Below the pieces are notes generated by a model. It saw only the letters and a program-made list of their open reading frames with translations, did no database searches and was not told where the DNA came from. A program made the translations under genes and the position numbers. A stretch of 47,651 nt of DNA. Origin: an uncultured Pedobacter sp. (lineage in GTDB: Bacteria > Bacteroidota > Bacteroidia > Sphingobacteriales > Sphingobacteriaceae). Position 1 is the first letter of the stretch; each line of letters begins with the position of its first letter. The DNA lies in contig NZ_CAMLIG010000032.1 in assembly GCF_946480185.1 (NCBI RefSeq), positions 1 to 47,651 of the forward strand, written 5' to 3'. This document shows positions 23,655-33,121 of this stretch, one piece after another.

Positions 23655-24749
23655 ATGAAGAAATTCGATAAAAATAAACCTTACAATGCTTTACCGCCAC
23701 TGCCTCCAAAAGCCAATTTAGAGAGCATTGAGATTTTAAAAGCAAGCATTGAAGCCAATAAGCTTTTGGCCGAGTTGAAAGGTTATTGCCAAACACTCCC
23801 TAATCCCAATTTATTGCTAAACACCATTGTTTTGCAGGAGAGTAAGGAATCCAGCGCTATTGAGAACATTGTGACCACACAGGATGAGCTTTACCAAGAA
23901 ACCTTGCGTATTTCTGATACCATTAAAAACGCAGCGGCAAAAGAGGTAATCCAATACCGCGAAGCCATGTACTGGGGTTTGGCCGAAATGCAGAAAAAGG
24001 GATTTATCACTACCAATTTATTGGTGGGCATTATGCAACGCTTAAGAAATACCGACGAGAACATAAGAAATACACCCGGCACAAAGTTGGCAAATCCAAG
24101 TAATAAACAGGTGGTTTACACTCCACCAGAAGGCGACCAAATCATCCGCGAAAAGCTGAAAGAATTAGAACAGTTTATGAACGACGAGGAATTCTCTGAT
24201 TTGGACGGTTTGATTAAAATGGCTTTAATACACTATCAATTCGAAGCTATCCACCCATTTTCTGACGGAAACGGTAGAACCGGCAGGATTTTAAATGTGC
24301 TTTACCTTATCAATCAAAACTTAATTGGTTTGCCGGTTTTGTATTTGAGTTATTATATCATCCAAAACAAATCTGATTATTACCGTTTGTTAAGAGAGGT
24401 TACTGAAAAAGGAAACTGGGCAGAATGGGTGTTGTTTATTGTAAAAGGAGTGGGCGAAACAGCTGCTTTGACGCTAAAAAAAATCAATGCTATTTTACAA
24501 TTGAAAGCAGATTCTGAGGAGAAGATAAAGAAAGCGTTAAAAGCATCCTACTCAAGGGAACTTTGCGATTTATTGTACAGCTATCCGTACATCAAAATAA
24601 AAATTTTAGAGGAACATAATATTGCCAAGCGACAAACGGCTTCAGAATATCTCAAAAAATTAGAAAAGGTAGGTTTTTTAGATACCGTTAAAATTGGGAA
24701 AGAAACCTATTATATCAATAAAGGTTTGATGGATATTTTATCAAAATAA
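23655..24749 (+). CDS. Fic-domain AMP-transferase, class II, with C-terminal winged helix
   Basis: 364 residues. The Fic core motif HPFSDGNGRTGR starts at His200. The inhibitory motif (S/T)xxxE(G/N) is present before the core as SSAIEN (Glu70-Asn71), making this class II: the helix blocks ATP until displaced. The C-terminal 80 residues (ILEEHNIAKRQTASEYLKKLEKVGFL) look like a winged helix-turn-helix. Fic enzymes attach AMP or another nucleotide part to target proteins. The gene lies alone after the arginine operon, between two 98-base palindrome arrays; the winged helix is a natural candidate to bind them. The AMPylation target is unknown. Confidence 0.92.
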   Translation: MKKFDKNKPYNALPPLPPKANLESIEILKASIEANKLLAELKGYCQTLPNPNLLLNTIVLQESKESSAIENIVTTQDELYQETLRISDTIKNAAAKEVIQYREAMYWGLAEMQKKGFITTNLLVGIMQRLRNTDENIRNTPGTKLANPSNKQVVYTPPEGDQIIREKLKELEQFMNDEEFSDLDGLIKMALIHYQFEAIHPFSDGNGRTGRILNVLYLINQNLIGLPVLYLSYYIIQNKSDYYRLLREVTEKGNWAEWVLFIVKGVGETAALTLKKINAILQLKADSEEKIKKALKASYSRELCDLLYSYPYIKIKILEEHNIAKRQTASEYLKKLEKVGFLDTVKIGKETYYINKGLMDILSK

Positions 24750-24759
24750 GTCCCGATTT

Positions 24760-24857
24760 CTCATGTCGATTGAATCGACATGTTGTTTTTACGTGTCGAT
24801 TTTTTTCTATTTTTTCGACATGTTATTTTTTCATGTCGATTCAATCGACATATAAAA
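24760..24857. repeat. Palindrome array, right copy, downstream of fic
   Basis: Same module as at 23548-23645: ATGTCGATTGAATCGACAT (24763-24781), a 29-base version (24793-24821) and ATGTCGATTCAATCGACAT (24833-24851), with 11-base spacers. Order, lengths and orientation are the same; both arrays are followed by ATAAAA. The first and middle palindromes carry a few substitutions. Confidence 0.85.
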
Positions 24858-24919
24858 CTCGCTCAATTCCACTACATAGTTTTGAACAAAATCCAGTTTA
24901 ATGCTATAAATAAGCTGTT

Positions 24920-25933
24920 TTAACGGGTTAGGTCTCTACTGCCACTAATTCTGTATCTTAAAGAGAAAGCCTGTTCGCTATTAATAATATGGTCTAAAAA
25001 GTGGAAACTAAAAACAAAGCCACCTTGAATGTTTTTATAAGAGATAGGTGTCCAGCCTAAATCCAAACGATCATACTGTTTAGCCGTATAAAATAAATCG
25101 CCATTTATTAAATGATGACCTTCTCCGGCGTAAAAAGTGTTTTTTAAATTGAACTGTTTGTAGCCCGCATAAAAATAAGTGATAAAGCCTTTTGGGGTCT
25201 GGATGCCGGTTACGTTTCTGGTTCTTTCTATCGAAATCATTGGTCCGGCACTTATGGTTAAAGAATCTAGAAATGTTTTTTTACCAAAATCTAAACCAAA
25301 TTGTAATTGCACCGCCCCGTTATCTTCCAGATGTTGCCCGGGAGGCGAAATTCCCGCTAGTGCATTGTGAAACATATAAGCGTAGTGACTTAAATAAAAC
25401 ATTCCGGGTTGATACTTTCCAGAAAAACCGAATAGGAAAGTTTCTCTGTCGCTAGCAGTTTGTTTACCTGTCCAATCTATCCAAAGATTTTCTTTAAACG
25501 TTTTGTTCTGATATTGATAAAGCATACCTTCAATATTTGGCCGGAAATAATTAAGCGTATCCGAAAGCAAAGCAATTGGATAATCATCAATTAAACCTAA
25601 ACGAGGAAAAGCTCCAATAAAAAATGTATGGTTCTGCTTTTGGTATTGATAATAAATTACAGGATCTACTTTGTCTGCAAAGTCCTTTGAACCGAATTGT
25701 TTCAAAGCATTTATCCCAACTCTAAAGCGATGGACGCTATCAACTAAAAAACCAATTTCGGGTGAAAACCTAGCGCCAAAATAAGTAGGCGAAAAACGGT
25801 CTGTTTTGGCATATTCTCTATTGTCGACAAAACCATGGAAGTTGATGGCGCCTTCTAAAATCTGGGCAGAGGCGTATCTCGTTCCCGAAAGTATCAAAAT
25901 CAGTAAAATAAGAAATTGCTTTTTTAATTTCAT
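24920..25933 (-). CDS. Predicted outer-membrane beta-barrel protein, function unknown
   Basis: 337 residues with a signal peptide (MKLKKQFLILLILILSGTRYASAQ). The rest alternates in short aromatic strands (THTFFIGAFPRLG-like, ETFLFGFSGKYQPGMFYLSHYAYMFHN, GFITYFYAGYKQFNLKNTFYAGEG) with final FSLRYRI, consistent with a barrel of about 14-16 strands. No homology to a named porin family is recognised. It stands after the E2 gene but is separated from it by a strong terminator, so it has its own promoter. Confidence 0.65.
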   Translation of the reverse strand: MKLKKQFLILLILILSGTRYASAQILEGAINFHGFVDNREYAKTDRFSPTYFGARFSPEIGFLVDSVHRFRVGINALKQFGSKDFADKVDPVIYYQYQKQNHTFFIGAFPRLGLIDDYPIALLSDTLNYFRPNIEGMLYQYQNKTFKENLWIDWTGKQTASDRETFLFGFSGKYQPGMFYLSHYAYMFHNALAGISPPGQHLEDNGAVQLQFGLDFGKKTFLDSLTISAGPMISIERTRNVTGIQTPKGFITYFYAGYKQFNLKNTFYAGEGHHLINGDLFYTAKQYDRLDLGWTPISYKNIQGGFVFSFHFLDHIINSEQAFSLRYRISGSRDLTR

Positions 25934-25958
25934 GCCCTTTGTTTTTCTAAATAAAAGA

Positions 25959-25991
25959 AAAACCTCTGAACTTTAATAGTACAGAGGTTTT
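25959..25991 (-). terminator. Terminator of the odhA-odhB operon
   Basis: AAAACCTCTG (25959-25968) and CAGAGGTTTT (25982-25991) form a perfect ten-pair stem with a 13-base loop. On the minus strand it is followed by a T-rich run, as expected after odhB. Confidence 0.85.
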
Positions 25992-26012
25992 GTATTTTGA
26001 TGTTTTAATAAA

Positions 26013-27557
26013 TTAAATGCCCAATAAAAGTCTAGCGGGGTCTTCTAAAAGTTGTTTCACTTTTACCAGGAAACCTACTGATTCTCTTCCGTCAATTACT
26101 CTATGATCGTAAGAAAGTGCTACGTACATAATTGGGCGGATAACTACTTGTCCGTTTTCTGCAACCGGACGTTCTACAATATTGTGCATTCCTAAAATTG
26201 CAGATTGCGGAGCGTTGATGATAGGAGTAGAAAGCATAGAGCCAAAAATTCCACCGTTGGTAATGGTAAAGTTTCCGCCAGTCATTTCATCTATGCCTAA
26301 TTTACCGTCACGAGCTCTAACAGCTAATCTCACTACTTCTTTCTCAATCTCTGCCATCGACATGCTCTCCGCATTTCTGATCACAGGAACAACCAAGCCT
26401 TTTGGCGCCGATACGGCAATAGAAACATCAGCAAAGTTACTGTAAACTATTTCTTCGCCCTCAATTCTTGCACCTACAGCAGGGAAATCTTTTAAGGCTT
26501 CGGTAACTGCTTTGGTAAAGAAAGACATGAAGCCTAAACCTACACCATGTTTTTCTTTAAAAGAATCTTTATATTTTTTTCTTAGTTCCATAATGGGCGC
26601 CATATTTACTTCGTTAAAAGTAGTTAACATGGCGGTTTCATTTTTAACGGTAACCAAGCGTTTTGAAATCGTTTTTCGTAAAGAAGTCATCTTTTCTCTA
26701 CGTTCATCTCTAGCTCCGGCAATTGCAGGTGCAGAAGTGCTACCGGTAGATTTAGAAACGTTTGAACTTTCAACTTTCAATTTTTGACTTTCAACTTTCT
26801 GAGCGTTCATTGCATCTTCCTTGGTGATTCTGCCATCTACGCCAGTGCTTTTAACATCTTTGGCATCGATACCTTTTTCTGCTAAAATTTTTGCGGCAGC
26901 AGGAGACGGCGATTTATCAGCATAAGAAGTCCCGGATTTTTCTGTTTGCGTAGGAACTGAACTTTCCACTTTCGACTCTTGACTTTCCACTTTTACCCCA
27001 CCACCGCTAATTGTTGCTACAATAGCTCCAATTTCTAAAGTATCACCTTCCTTAGCAACGGTATTTAAAATTCCGGCAACTTCTGCAGGTAATTCAAAAG
27101 TAGCTTTGTCAGATTCTAACTCGGCAATTACTTCGTCTAACGCAACATGTTCTCCGTTTTGTTTTAGCCATTTGGTTAGGGTAACCTCTGTAATAGATTC
27201 GCCAACAGTAGGAACTTTGATTTCAGTTTCCTTGGTTTCAGCTCCTGTGGCAGAAGATTTCTCTTGTTTTACCGGTGTGGCGCTTTCAGCTTTCGGCTTC
27301 TCGCTTTCAGCTTTTCCGGCTTCACCTTCATCAATTTTGCAAACCAGTTGTCCAATTTCTAAAGTATCGCCTTCTTTTGCGACCAATTTTAATGTTCCAG
27401 CTTTTTCGGCAGTCAATTCAAAGGTAGCTTTGTCAGATTCTAACTCGGCAATAACCTCGTCCATTTCAACATGGTCGCCGTCATTTTTAACCCATTTTGC
27501 TAGGATAACCTCTGTGATTGATTCACCAACTGCGGGTACTTTAATTTCTAAGCTCAT
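26013..27557 (-). CDS. odhB: Dihydrolipoyllysine succinyltransferase, E2 of 2-oxoglutarate dehydrogenase, two lipoyl domains
   Basis: 514 residues. Lipoyl domain 1 covers residues 1-77 (lipoyl Lys43 in ESDKATFEL) and lipoyl domain 2 covers 112-186 (Lys151). The E1/E3-binding domain is about 215-252 ([31 protein letters not shown]) and the catalytic domain 285-514, with [10 protein letters not shown]. Most E2o proteins have one lipoyl domain; two are less common. All three linkers contain KVES/KAES repeats (82-92, 188-200, 254-265). The gene follows odhA by 24 bases. The substrate is called from its partner E1o. Confidence 0.93.
   Translation of the reverse strand: MSLEIKVPAVGESITEVILAKWVKNDGDHVEMDEVIAELESDKATFELTAEKAGTLKLVAKEGDTLEIGQLVCKIDEGEAGKAESEKPKAESATPVKQEKSSATGAETKETEIKVPTVGESITEVTLTKWLKQNGEHVALDEVIAELESDKATFELPAEVAGILNTVAKEGDTLEIGAIVATISGGGVKVESQESKVESSVPTQTEKSGTSYADKSPSPAAAKILAEKGIDAKDVKSTGVDGRITKEDAMNAQKVESQKLKVESSNVSKSTGSTSAPAIAGARDERREKMTSLRKTISKRLVTVKNETAMLTTFNEVNMAPIMELRKKYKDSFKEKHGVGLGFMSFFTKAVTEALKDFPAVGARIEGEEIVYSNFADVSIAVSAPKGLVVPVIRNAESMSMAEIEKEVVRLAVRARDGKLGIDEMTGGNFTITNGGIFGSMLSTPIINAPQSAILGMHNIVERPVAENGQVVIRPIMYVALSYDHRVIDGRESVGFLVKVKQLLEDPARLLLGI
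26763..26996. repeat. Repeat words in the odhB linkers
   Basis: Two stretches (26763-26798 and 26958-26996, plus a diverged one at 27282-27314) are built from GAAAGT/AACTTTC words and encode [12 protein letters not shown] and [12 protein letters not shown]. The words match the palindrome inside argC and the spacer repeats. Confidence 0.5.
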
Positions 27558-27581
27558 AATTTTTTCGATATAACCTCTTCC

Positions 27582-30383
27582 TTAATCTACTTTAGCTGTT
27601 TTGGCTACTGAGGCTTTTTTAACTATTTCTTTTACTTTTTCAACGTCTTTTAATTCAAAAGCTTTTGCAACAATAGCCGCTTGCTCTGCCAAATGTTGTT
27701 TAGCAAAACCAGTTGCCGGACTACTTGATGGTTTTCTAGAAATCACATCAAAGTTGAAATCAGATTTTCTGAAAATACGTGATATAAACGGCCAAGGACC
27801 CATGTTTTCTGGCTCTTCTTGTACCCAAATATATTCGGCTTTGTTGTATTTGGCTTTTATTGCATCTAATTGCTTGTACGGTGTTGGATACATTTGTTCC
27901 AATCTTACAATGGCAACATCGCTACGGTTGTCTTTTTCTTGCTCTTCTAATAAATCATAGTAAATTTTACCAGAGCAAATTAACACTCTTTTTACTTTAT
28001 CAGCTTTTGCATTTTTGTCATCAATTACTTCTTGGAATTTCCCATCGGTAAAATCAACTAATGGAGAAACGCATTTTGGATATCTCAGTAAGCTTTTTGG
28101 CGAGAAGTTAATCAAAGGCTTACGAATGTCTCTTTTTAACTGGCGACGTAATGCATGGAAAAACTGCGCTGGAGTGGTACAGTTTACAACTTGTATGTTG
28201 AATTCTGCACAAAGCTCTAAGAAACGCTCAATCCTTGCAGATGAATGCTCTGGACCTTGTCCCTCATAACCGTGAGGAAGCAATAAAACGATGCCGTTTG
28301 CTCTTTGCCATTTGGTTTCTGCTGCAGAAATATATTGGTCAAAAATAATTTGCGCACCGTTAAAGAAATCGCCAAACTGTGCTTCCCAAATGGTTAAAGC
28401 ATTTGGATTTGCCATGGCATAACCATACTCAAACCCTAAAACGCCATACTCGGAAAGGTGAGAATTATAAATTTCAAAAGGGGCTTGTGTAGCTGAAACA
28501 TGCTCCAGCGGCGTATATTCTTCCTCAGAATCTTCTACCTTAACAACAGCATGGCGGTGAGAGAAAGTTCCACGCTCTACATCCTGGCCACTTATTCTAA
28601 CTCTGCTACCTTGTTCAACAATACTTGCGTAAGCCATTAATTCGCCCATTGCCCAATCAAAAACATGGGTTTCGGTTGCCATTTTCAGGCGCTCGCTAAA
28701 CAGTCTTTCAATTTTTGACAGAAACTTTTTATCCGCAGGTAATACCGATATATTTTTCGCGATTGCCAAAAGTTCTTTTTTAGCTACCGAAGTATCAGGA
28801 GATACATCAAAATCTTCCTGTGTTGAAAAACGCATTTTACTCCACGCACCAGAGAAAGCAGGGTTTATTGGTGCTCCCGGATCTTCTTTTGATTCGTTTA
28901 AACGCTCTTGTAAAAGGTCTTTAAACTCTTTTTCCATCTGCTTGGCCAATTTACTGTCCACCGCACCAGAAGAAAGTAGTTTTTCTACATAAATCTCTCT
29001 CGGGTTAGGATGTTTTTCAATGGCTTTGTAAAGCAATGGCTGGGTAAAACGAGGCTCATCTGCTTCATTATGGCCGTACCTGCGGTAACATAAAATATCG
29101 ATAAATACATCGTTATGGAAACGCTGACGATATTCCATCGCCATATTAATGGCATAAACTACTGCTTCAACATCATCTCCATTTACATGGAAAACCGGCG
29201 AAAGGGTAACTTTTGCAATATCTGTACAGTAAGTTGATGAACGGGCATCTTTGTAATTGGTAGTAAAACCAATTTGGTTGTTGATGACTAAATGAATAGT
29301 TCCGCCTGTGGTATAAGCATCTAATTTAGACATTTGTAAAACTTCGTAAACCAAACCTTGGCCAGCTACAGAAGCATCACCATGCAATAAAATTGGAGCA
29401 ATTTTTTTATAGTCGCTTTGGTATTTTAAATCCATTTTAGAACGCGTAATACCTTCTACAACGGCGGCAACGGTTTCTAAATGCGATGGATTTGGGCAAA
29501 GGCTTAAGTGAACTTTTTTGTTTGATGAAGTTTCAACATCTGATGAAAAACCTAAGTGGTATTTAACATCACCACCGAAAGGAAGGTCTTTATTGTATTT
29601 TCCTTCAAATTCAGAGAAAACATCTTTATAGGTTTTGCCCATAATGTTGGTTAAAACGTTTAACCTTCCACGGTGAGCCATTCCTATTACAAATTCCTCA
29701 ATTCCTAAATCTGCACCTTTTTCAATTACAGAATCTAAAGCTGGAATTAATGATTCTGCACCTTCTAGCGAGAATCTTTTTTGACCTAAAAATTTTGTTC
29801 CTAAAAAGCTTTCAAAAGCAACCGCTTGGTTTAGCTTGTTTAAAATTCGCTTTTTGGTTTCTACATCAAAATTTGGTTTATTTCTTGTTTTTTCCATGCG
29901 TTCTTCAAACCATTTTAGTTTGATGGGGTTACGCATGTAAGTATATTCGATACCAATTGACTGACTGTAAGTGTCTTCCAATAGTTGGTAAATGTCTTTT
30001 AATTTTGCCGGACCTAAGCCAACTTCAACACCTGCGTTAAAAACAGTTTCTAAATCTGATTGCGCTAAGCCAAAAGTTTCAAGCTCTTTTCCTGGGAAAT
30101 ATTGTCTTCTTTCCCTAACCGGATTTGTTTTGGTGAAAAGGTGCCCACGGCTACGGTAGCCATGAATCATGTTTAATACGTTAATTTCTTTTAAAACATG
30201 AGCTGGAGGTGCACCATCTGTTGTTTGTTCAGTGGTTTTAGCTTCAGACTGTTGTCCGAAATCAAAACCTTCAAAAAATTTTTGCCACCCGAAATCTACT
30301 GATTGAGGATCTTCTTTGTACGATTGATATAAAGAATCAATATAGGCTGAATCTGCGTTGCTGAGATAAGATAAACTATCCAT
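27582..30383 (-). CDS. odhA: 2-oxoglutarate dehydrogenase E1 component
   Basis: 933 residues, normal for OdhA/SucA. The N-terminus (NADSAYIDSLYQSYKEDPQSVDFGWQKFFEG) is the peripheral E2-binding helix; HGYRSRGHLFTKTNPV, IGMAHRGRLNVLTNIMGKTY, the ThDP site HLVINNQIGFTTNYKDARSSTYCTD and YGYEGQGPEHSSARIERFLELC-like block are all present. It decarboxylates 2-oxoglutarate in the TCA cycle and passes succinyl to odhB. A TACTTTTG box (30408-30415, minus) lies just upstream. Confidence 0.96.
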   Translation of the reverse strand: MDSLSYLSNADSAYIDSLYQSYKEDPQSVDFGWQKFFEGFDFGQQSEAKTTEQTTDGAPPAHVLKEINVLNMIHGYRSRGHLFTKTNPVRERRQYFPGKELETFGLAQSDLETVFNAGVEVGLGPAKLKDIYQLLEDTYSQSIGIEYTYMRNPIKLKWFEERMEKTRNKPNFDVETKKRILNKLNQAVAFESFLGTKFLGQKRFSLEGAESLIPALDSVIEKGADLGIEEFVIGMAHRGRLNVLTNIMGKTYKDVFSEFEGKYNKDLPFGGDVKYHLGFSSDVETSSNKKVHLSLCPNPSHLETVAAVVEGITRSKMDLKYQSDYKKIAPILLHGDASVAGQGLVYEVLQMSKLDAYTTGGTIHLVINNQIGFTTNYKDARSSTYCTDIAKVTLSPVFHVNGDDVEAVVYAINMAMEYRQRFHNDVFIDILCYRRYGHNEADEPRFTQPLLYKAIEKHPNPREIYVEKLLSSGAVDSKLAKQMEKEFKDLLQERLNESKEDPGAPINPAFSGAWSKMRFSTQEDFDVSPDTSVAKKELLAIAKNISVLPADKKFLSKIERLFSERLKMATETHVFDWAMGELMAYASIVEQGSRVRISGQDVERGTFSHRHAVVKVEDSEEEYTPLEHVSATQAPFEIYNSHLSEYGVLGFEYGYAMANPNALTIWEAQFGDFFNGAQIIFDQYISAAETKWQRANGIVLLLPHGYEGQGPEHSSARIERFLELCAEFNIQVVNCTTPAQFFHALRRQLKRDIRKPLINFSPKSLLRYPKCVSPLVDFTDGKFQEVIDDKNAKADKVKRVLICSGKIYYDLLEEQEKDNRSDVAIVRLEQMYPTPYKQLDAIKAKYNKAEYIWVQEEPENMGPWPFISRIFRKSDFNFDVISRKPSSSPATGFAKQHLAEQAAIVAKAFELKDVEKVKEIVKKASVAKTAKVD

Positions 30384-30407
30384 CTAAAAATTAAAATGTT
30401 TCAAGCG

Positions 30408-30415
30408 CAAAAGTA
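30408..30415 (-). promoter_or_regulatory. Candidate -7 box of odhA
   Basis: On the minus strand TACTTTTG matches TANNTTTG, about 25 bases before the odhA start. No TTG at the usual distance. Confidence 0.5.
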
Positions 30416-30500
30416 AAAAAAATAGCACTGGAAAGCACTAATTAATTAGTTTAAATTAATGTAAAATTAGAGTCTAAGGTTAAAATTGATGACTTTTTGT

Positions 30501-31379
30501 TTATTTCTTTATTTGGGTGATAAACGATGCGATATTTTTAATGATTTGCAAGGAACCCGGCTTTTCGTAATTGCAATTTACCACCTGATTTCCGGTTACA
30601 AAAAGTAAGGTGCTGCCAAGCGCATCAGTTAAATGTTTGAGGGTGTTTTCAACATTATAGTCGGCTAAGGCTGTGGTTAAAGAAGTAAAGGCAAAATCTG
30701 GCTGATAGTAGTCGGCAACTTCTTTTAATGTGTCAAAAGGTAAGTTTTGCCCAAGGTAAAGGCAATGCTGGCCGTATTTCCTCAATAAATATTGTGCAAA
30801 AAGCAAACCTAGCTCGTGTTGCTCTTCTGGCGGTAAAAACAGAACATATTTTTTGGAGTGTTTATCTGTTTTAACATCAAGCCTGTAAGTGGCTTCTATT
30901 ATTTTTTGCTCAATTTTATGAGTAGCAAAATGTTCATGAGCGGGATTAATAGTACCCACCTGCCACATTACTCCTATTTTGTATAAAAAAGGAAACAGAA
31001 TTTCTGTCATAGATTCCTCTAAACCAAAATCGTTGATGCAGTAGTTTATAATTTCCTCAAATTCAGCTTCATCCATTTTGATCATGGCATTGCAAAGGGA
31101 CTGAATTTGAGTGTGAACGTTGGTGTGATTGGCTTGTAAATCTTTAACAATTTTTATGATTTCAGCATTATCCATTTTGGATATCTTGCTGATTTTATAG
31201 CCGTTTTCGTTAAGCGTAGCGATGTTTAGAAACAAACATAAGTCGTCATCATCGTAATAACGGATATTAGTTTCGGTTCTTTTAGGCTGAAAAATATTGT
31301 AACGTTGCTCCCATATCCTAATCGTATGTGCTTTTATCCCGGTTAGGCTCTCAATATCACTGATGGAAAAATGTTTCAA
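30501..31379 (-). CDS. MerR-family regulator with B12-binding domain, CarH/LitR-type photoreceptor
   Basis: 292 residues. A MerR winged helix (1-70, FSISDIESLTGIKAHTIRIWEQRY) is joined to a B12-binding helical bundle and a Rossmann domain. The bundle keeps the Wx9EH motif of light-sensing members: Trp139 and Glu149-His150 in MWQVGTINPAHEHF. The axial-ligand motif reads EQHELG (His188) in place of DxHxxG. Such proteins bind adenosylcobalamin in the dark, repress DNA and fall apart in light. The gene lies next to a cryptochrome-DASH gene, a typical target. A palindrome overlaps its own promoter (31404-31417). Confidence 0.9.
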   Translation of the reverse strand: MKHFSISDIESLTGIKAHTIRIWEQRYNIFQPKRTETNIRYYDDDDLCLFLNIATLNENGYKISKISKMDNAEIIKIVKDLQANHTNVHTQIQSLCNAMIKMDEAEFEEIINYCINDFGLEESMTEILFPFLYKIGVMWQVGTINPAHEHFATHKIEQKIIEATYRLDVKTDKHSKKYVLFLPPEEQHELGLLFAQYLLRKYGQHCLYLGQNLPFDTLKEVADYYQPDFAFTSLTTALADYNVENTLKHLTDALGSTLLFVTGNQVVNCNYEKPGSLQIIKNIASFITQIKK

Positions 31380-31403
31380 AACTCTTTATTGTTATGTTTG
31401 ATG

Positions 31404-31420
31404 CTTTGTTAACAAAGATA
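31404..31420 (-). promoter_or_regulatory. Promoter box with overlapping palindrome, candidate operator of the B12 regulator
   Basis: On the minus strand TATCTTTG (31420-31413) matches the -7 consensus. It overlaps the perfect palindrome CTTTGTTAACAAAG (31404-31417), 25 bases before the regulator's start, a good place for autorepression. Confidence 0.5.
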
Positions 31421-31448
31421 ATTAGAGTTTGTTTTTTATTTCGCAGCG

Positions 31449-32750
31449 TTATTTTTGCAACCAAAGCTGCACATATTCTCCTTTAGGGTCATATTCTGAA
31501 GCTTGCTTTTCGATATTAAAATAACGATCTTCTCTTGGGTCGTTTCCAACGCCTGCGATATAAGCCCAATTTCCCCAATTGCTGGCAGGGCTATAATCAA
31601 TTAATTTTTCTTCAAAATAGGCGGCGCCCCAAGTCCAGTTTACCTTTAAATCATTTACTAAATATGAGGCAACATTTTGGCGGCCTCGGTTGCTCATGAA
31701 GCCGGTAAGGTTAAGCTCTTTCATGTTGGCATCAATAAAGGGAACGCCGGTTTCGGCATTTTTCCATTTTTCAAAAAGCTCCTGTTGGTTTTCGGCGTAA
31801 TCTTGTGATTTGCCTTTAAAACCTTCTTTCATGAAAAAACTAGTTCCATGTTTTTTAAACATAAACCTAAAATAATCTCGCCACAGGAGTTCAAAAATCA
31901 ACCAATAGGTAGAGTCATTCGCCCCTCTTTCTTTCTCGTAATTTTTAACTTCCCAATAAATAGCTCGTGGAGATAAACATCCGTCGGCAAGCCAGGGAGA
32001 AAATTTAGTGCTATAATCAGCACCAATTAAACCATTTCTGGTTTTTTTATATTGTTTTAATAAATCGGTATCCCACAGGTAATATTTTAATCTCTTTAAG
32101 CCCTCGGTTTCGCCTCCTTTAAAATTTAAAACGCTTCTGGTGTCAACTTCAGGTTCTTCTAAACCTAAATCTTCCAAGGTTGGAATTTGGCTACTTTCTA
32201 AATCTTTCGGTACTTTTATTTGAGTTGGCGTATCAAATGAAGGGCGTATTTCTGCTTCACGCTCTACTTTTTTGCGGAATTTTGTAAAAACATCCGGAAT
32301 GTCTTTTATGGGAAAAGGCAAATCTGCTTTGTGGTGCATGGTATGCCCGATGAAATGTTTGAGGTTAATGTGCATCTTCCAAAGTGCATCCTCCACGTTT
32401 GATGAGATTTCGGTTTCTTCTGATGCTACTTCTCTGTGATGATAAACTTCATCAACTTTATATTTTTTGCAGATTTCAGGCAGTATTTCGCCCGGAATCC
32501 CTTCTACAATCAATAAGTCGCCACCTAAATCCTGTAAAGATCTTTTTAAATCGCTAAGGCTTTCCAAAAGAAATTTGGCCCTAAAATTCCCTGTTTTTTT
32601 AGTGCCATAGTTAGTTTGAGTAAAATAGCGTTTATCTAAGCAATATACGGGAATTATGGTTGATGCCTTTTGAGTTGCTTCCAACAATATCTCGTTGTCA
32701 TGTACCCGTAAGTCGTTTCTAAACCAAACAAGTATCGTTTTTTTACTCAT
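31449..32750 (-). CDS. Cryptochrome DASH / photolyase-family flavoprotein
   Basis: 433 residues. The photolyase N-domain starts ILVWFRNDLRVHDNEILLEA. The FAD domain has ELLWRDYFRFMFKKHG, NLTGFMSNRGRQNVASYL, and the DASH signature DYSPASNWGNWAYIAGVGNDPREDRYF. Cry-DASH proteins repair UV dimers, mainly in single-stranded DNA, using light, FAD and a folate antenna. It lies between DUF2256 upstream and the CarH-like regulator downstream, all minus strand, forming a light-response unit. Confidence 0.94.
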   Translation of the reverse strand: MSKKTILVWFRNDLRVHDNEILLEATQKASTIIPVYCLDKRYFTQTNYGTKKTGNFRAKFLLESLSDLKRSLQDLGGDLLIVEGIPGEILPEICKKYKVDEVYHHREVASEETEISSNVEDALWKMHINLKHFIGHTMHHKADLPFPIKDIPDVFTKFRKKVEREAEIRPSFDTPTQIKVPKDLESSQIPTLEDLGLEEPEVDTRSVLNFKGGETEGLKRLKYYLWDTDLLKQYKKTRNGLIGADYSTKFSPWLADGCLSPRAIYWEVKNYEKERGANDSTYWLIFELLWRDYFRFMFKKHGTSFFMKEGFKGKSQDYAENQQELFEKWKNAETGVPFIDANMKELNLTGFMSNRGRQNVASYLVNDLKVNWTWGAAYFEEKLIDYSPASNWGNWAYIAGVGNDPREDRYFNIEKQASEYDPKGEYVQLWLQK

Positions 32751-32794
32751 TTCTCACACAAAATTTATCAGGATTCAAATTTTTACAAAATTGC

Positions 32795-32950
32795 TTAATA
32801 TTTAATGTTTTGACAACGTTTACTACAATATTTTACCTCGTTCCAACAATTTTCCCATTTCTTTCTCCAACTAAAAGACTTTTTGCAGGAAAGGCAATTT
32901 TTGGTGGGCAGGTTAATTTTCTTTACTGTTTTGCCTTCTTTGTTCTGCAT
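32795..32950 (-). CDS. DUF2256 small zinc-finger-like protein
   Basis: 51 residues from the ATG at 32950 (MQNKEGKTVKKINLPTKNC). An upstream ATG at 32983 adds 11 residues and is less likely. LPTKNCLSCKKSFSWRKKWENCWNEVKYCSKRCQ carries two CxxC-type pairs and is the whole DUF2256 domain. Genes of this family often sit beside photolyase or cryptochrome genes, as here. The function is unknown; metal binding is likely. Confidence 0.85.
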   Translation of the reverse strand: MQNKEGKTVKKINLPTKNCLSCKKSFSWRKKWENCWNEVKYCSKRCQNIKY

Positions 32951-33069
32951 TACTATTGTGTTTTGCTGGTTTATGATAAACACGTTAACGTTAAGATATG
33001 TTTAATTTTTGATAAAAAATCCTTGTTTTAACAGAAAGTAACCCAATTGACTCATACAATTACATTTCT

Positions 33070-33103
33070 TTGCCTAAACAGTTGACAAGCATTTGTATCT
33101 TTG
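33070..33103 (+). promoter_or_regulatory. Promoter of hflX
   Basis: TATCTTTG (33096-33103) matches the -7 consensus 18 bases before the ATG. TTG at 33070-33072 is 23 bases upstream, slightly long; another TTG at 33082-33084 is too close. Confidence 0.5.
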
Positions 33104-33121
33104 TAGGCAGAAGGAAAATAA

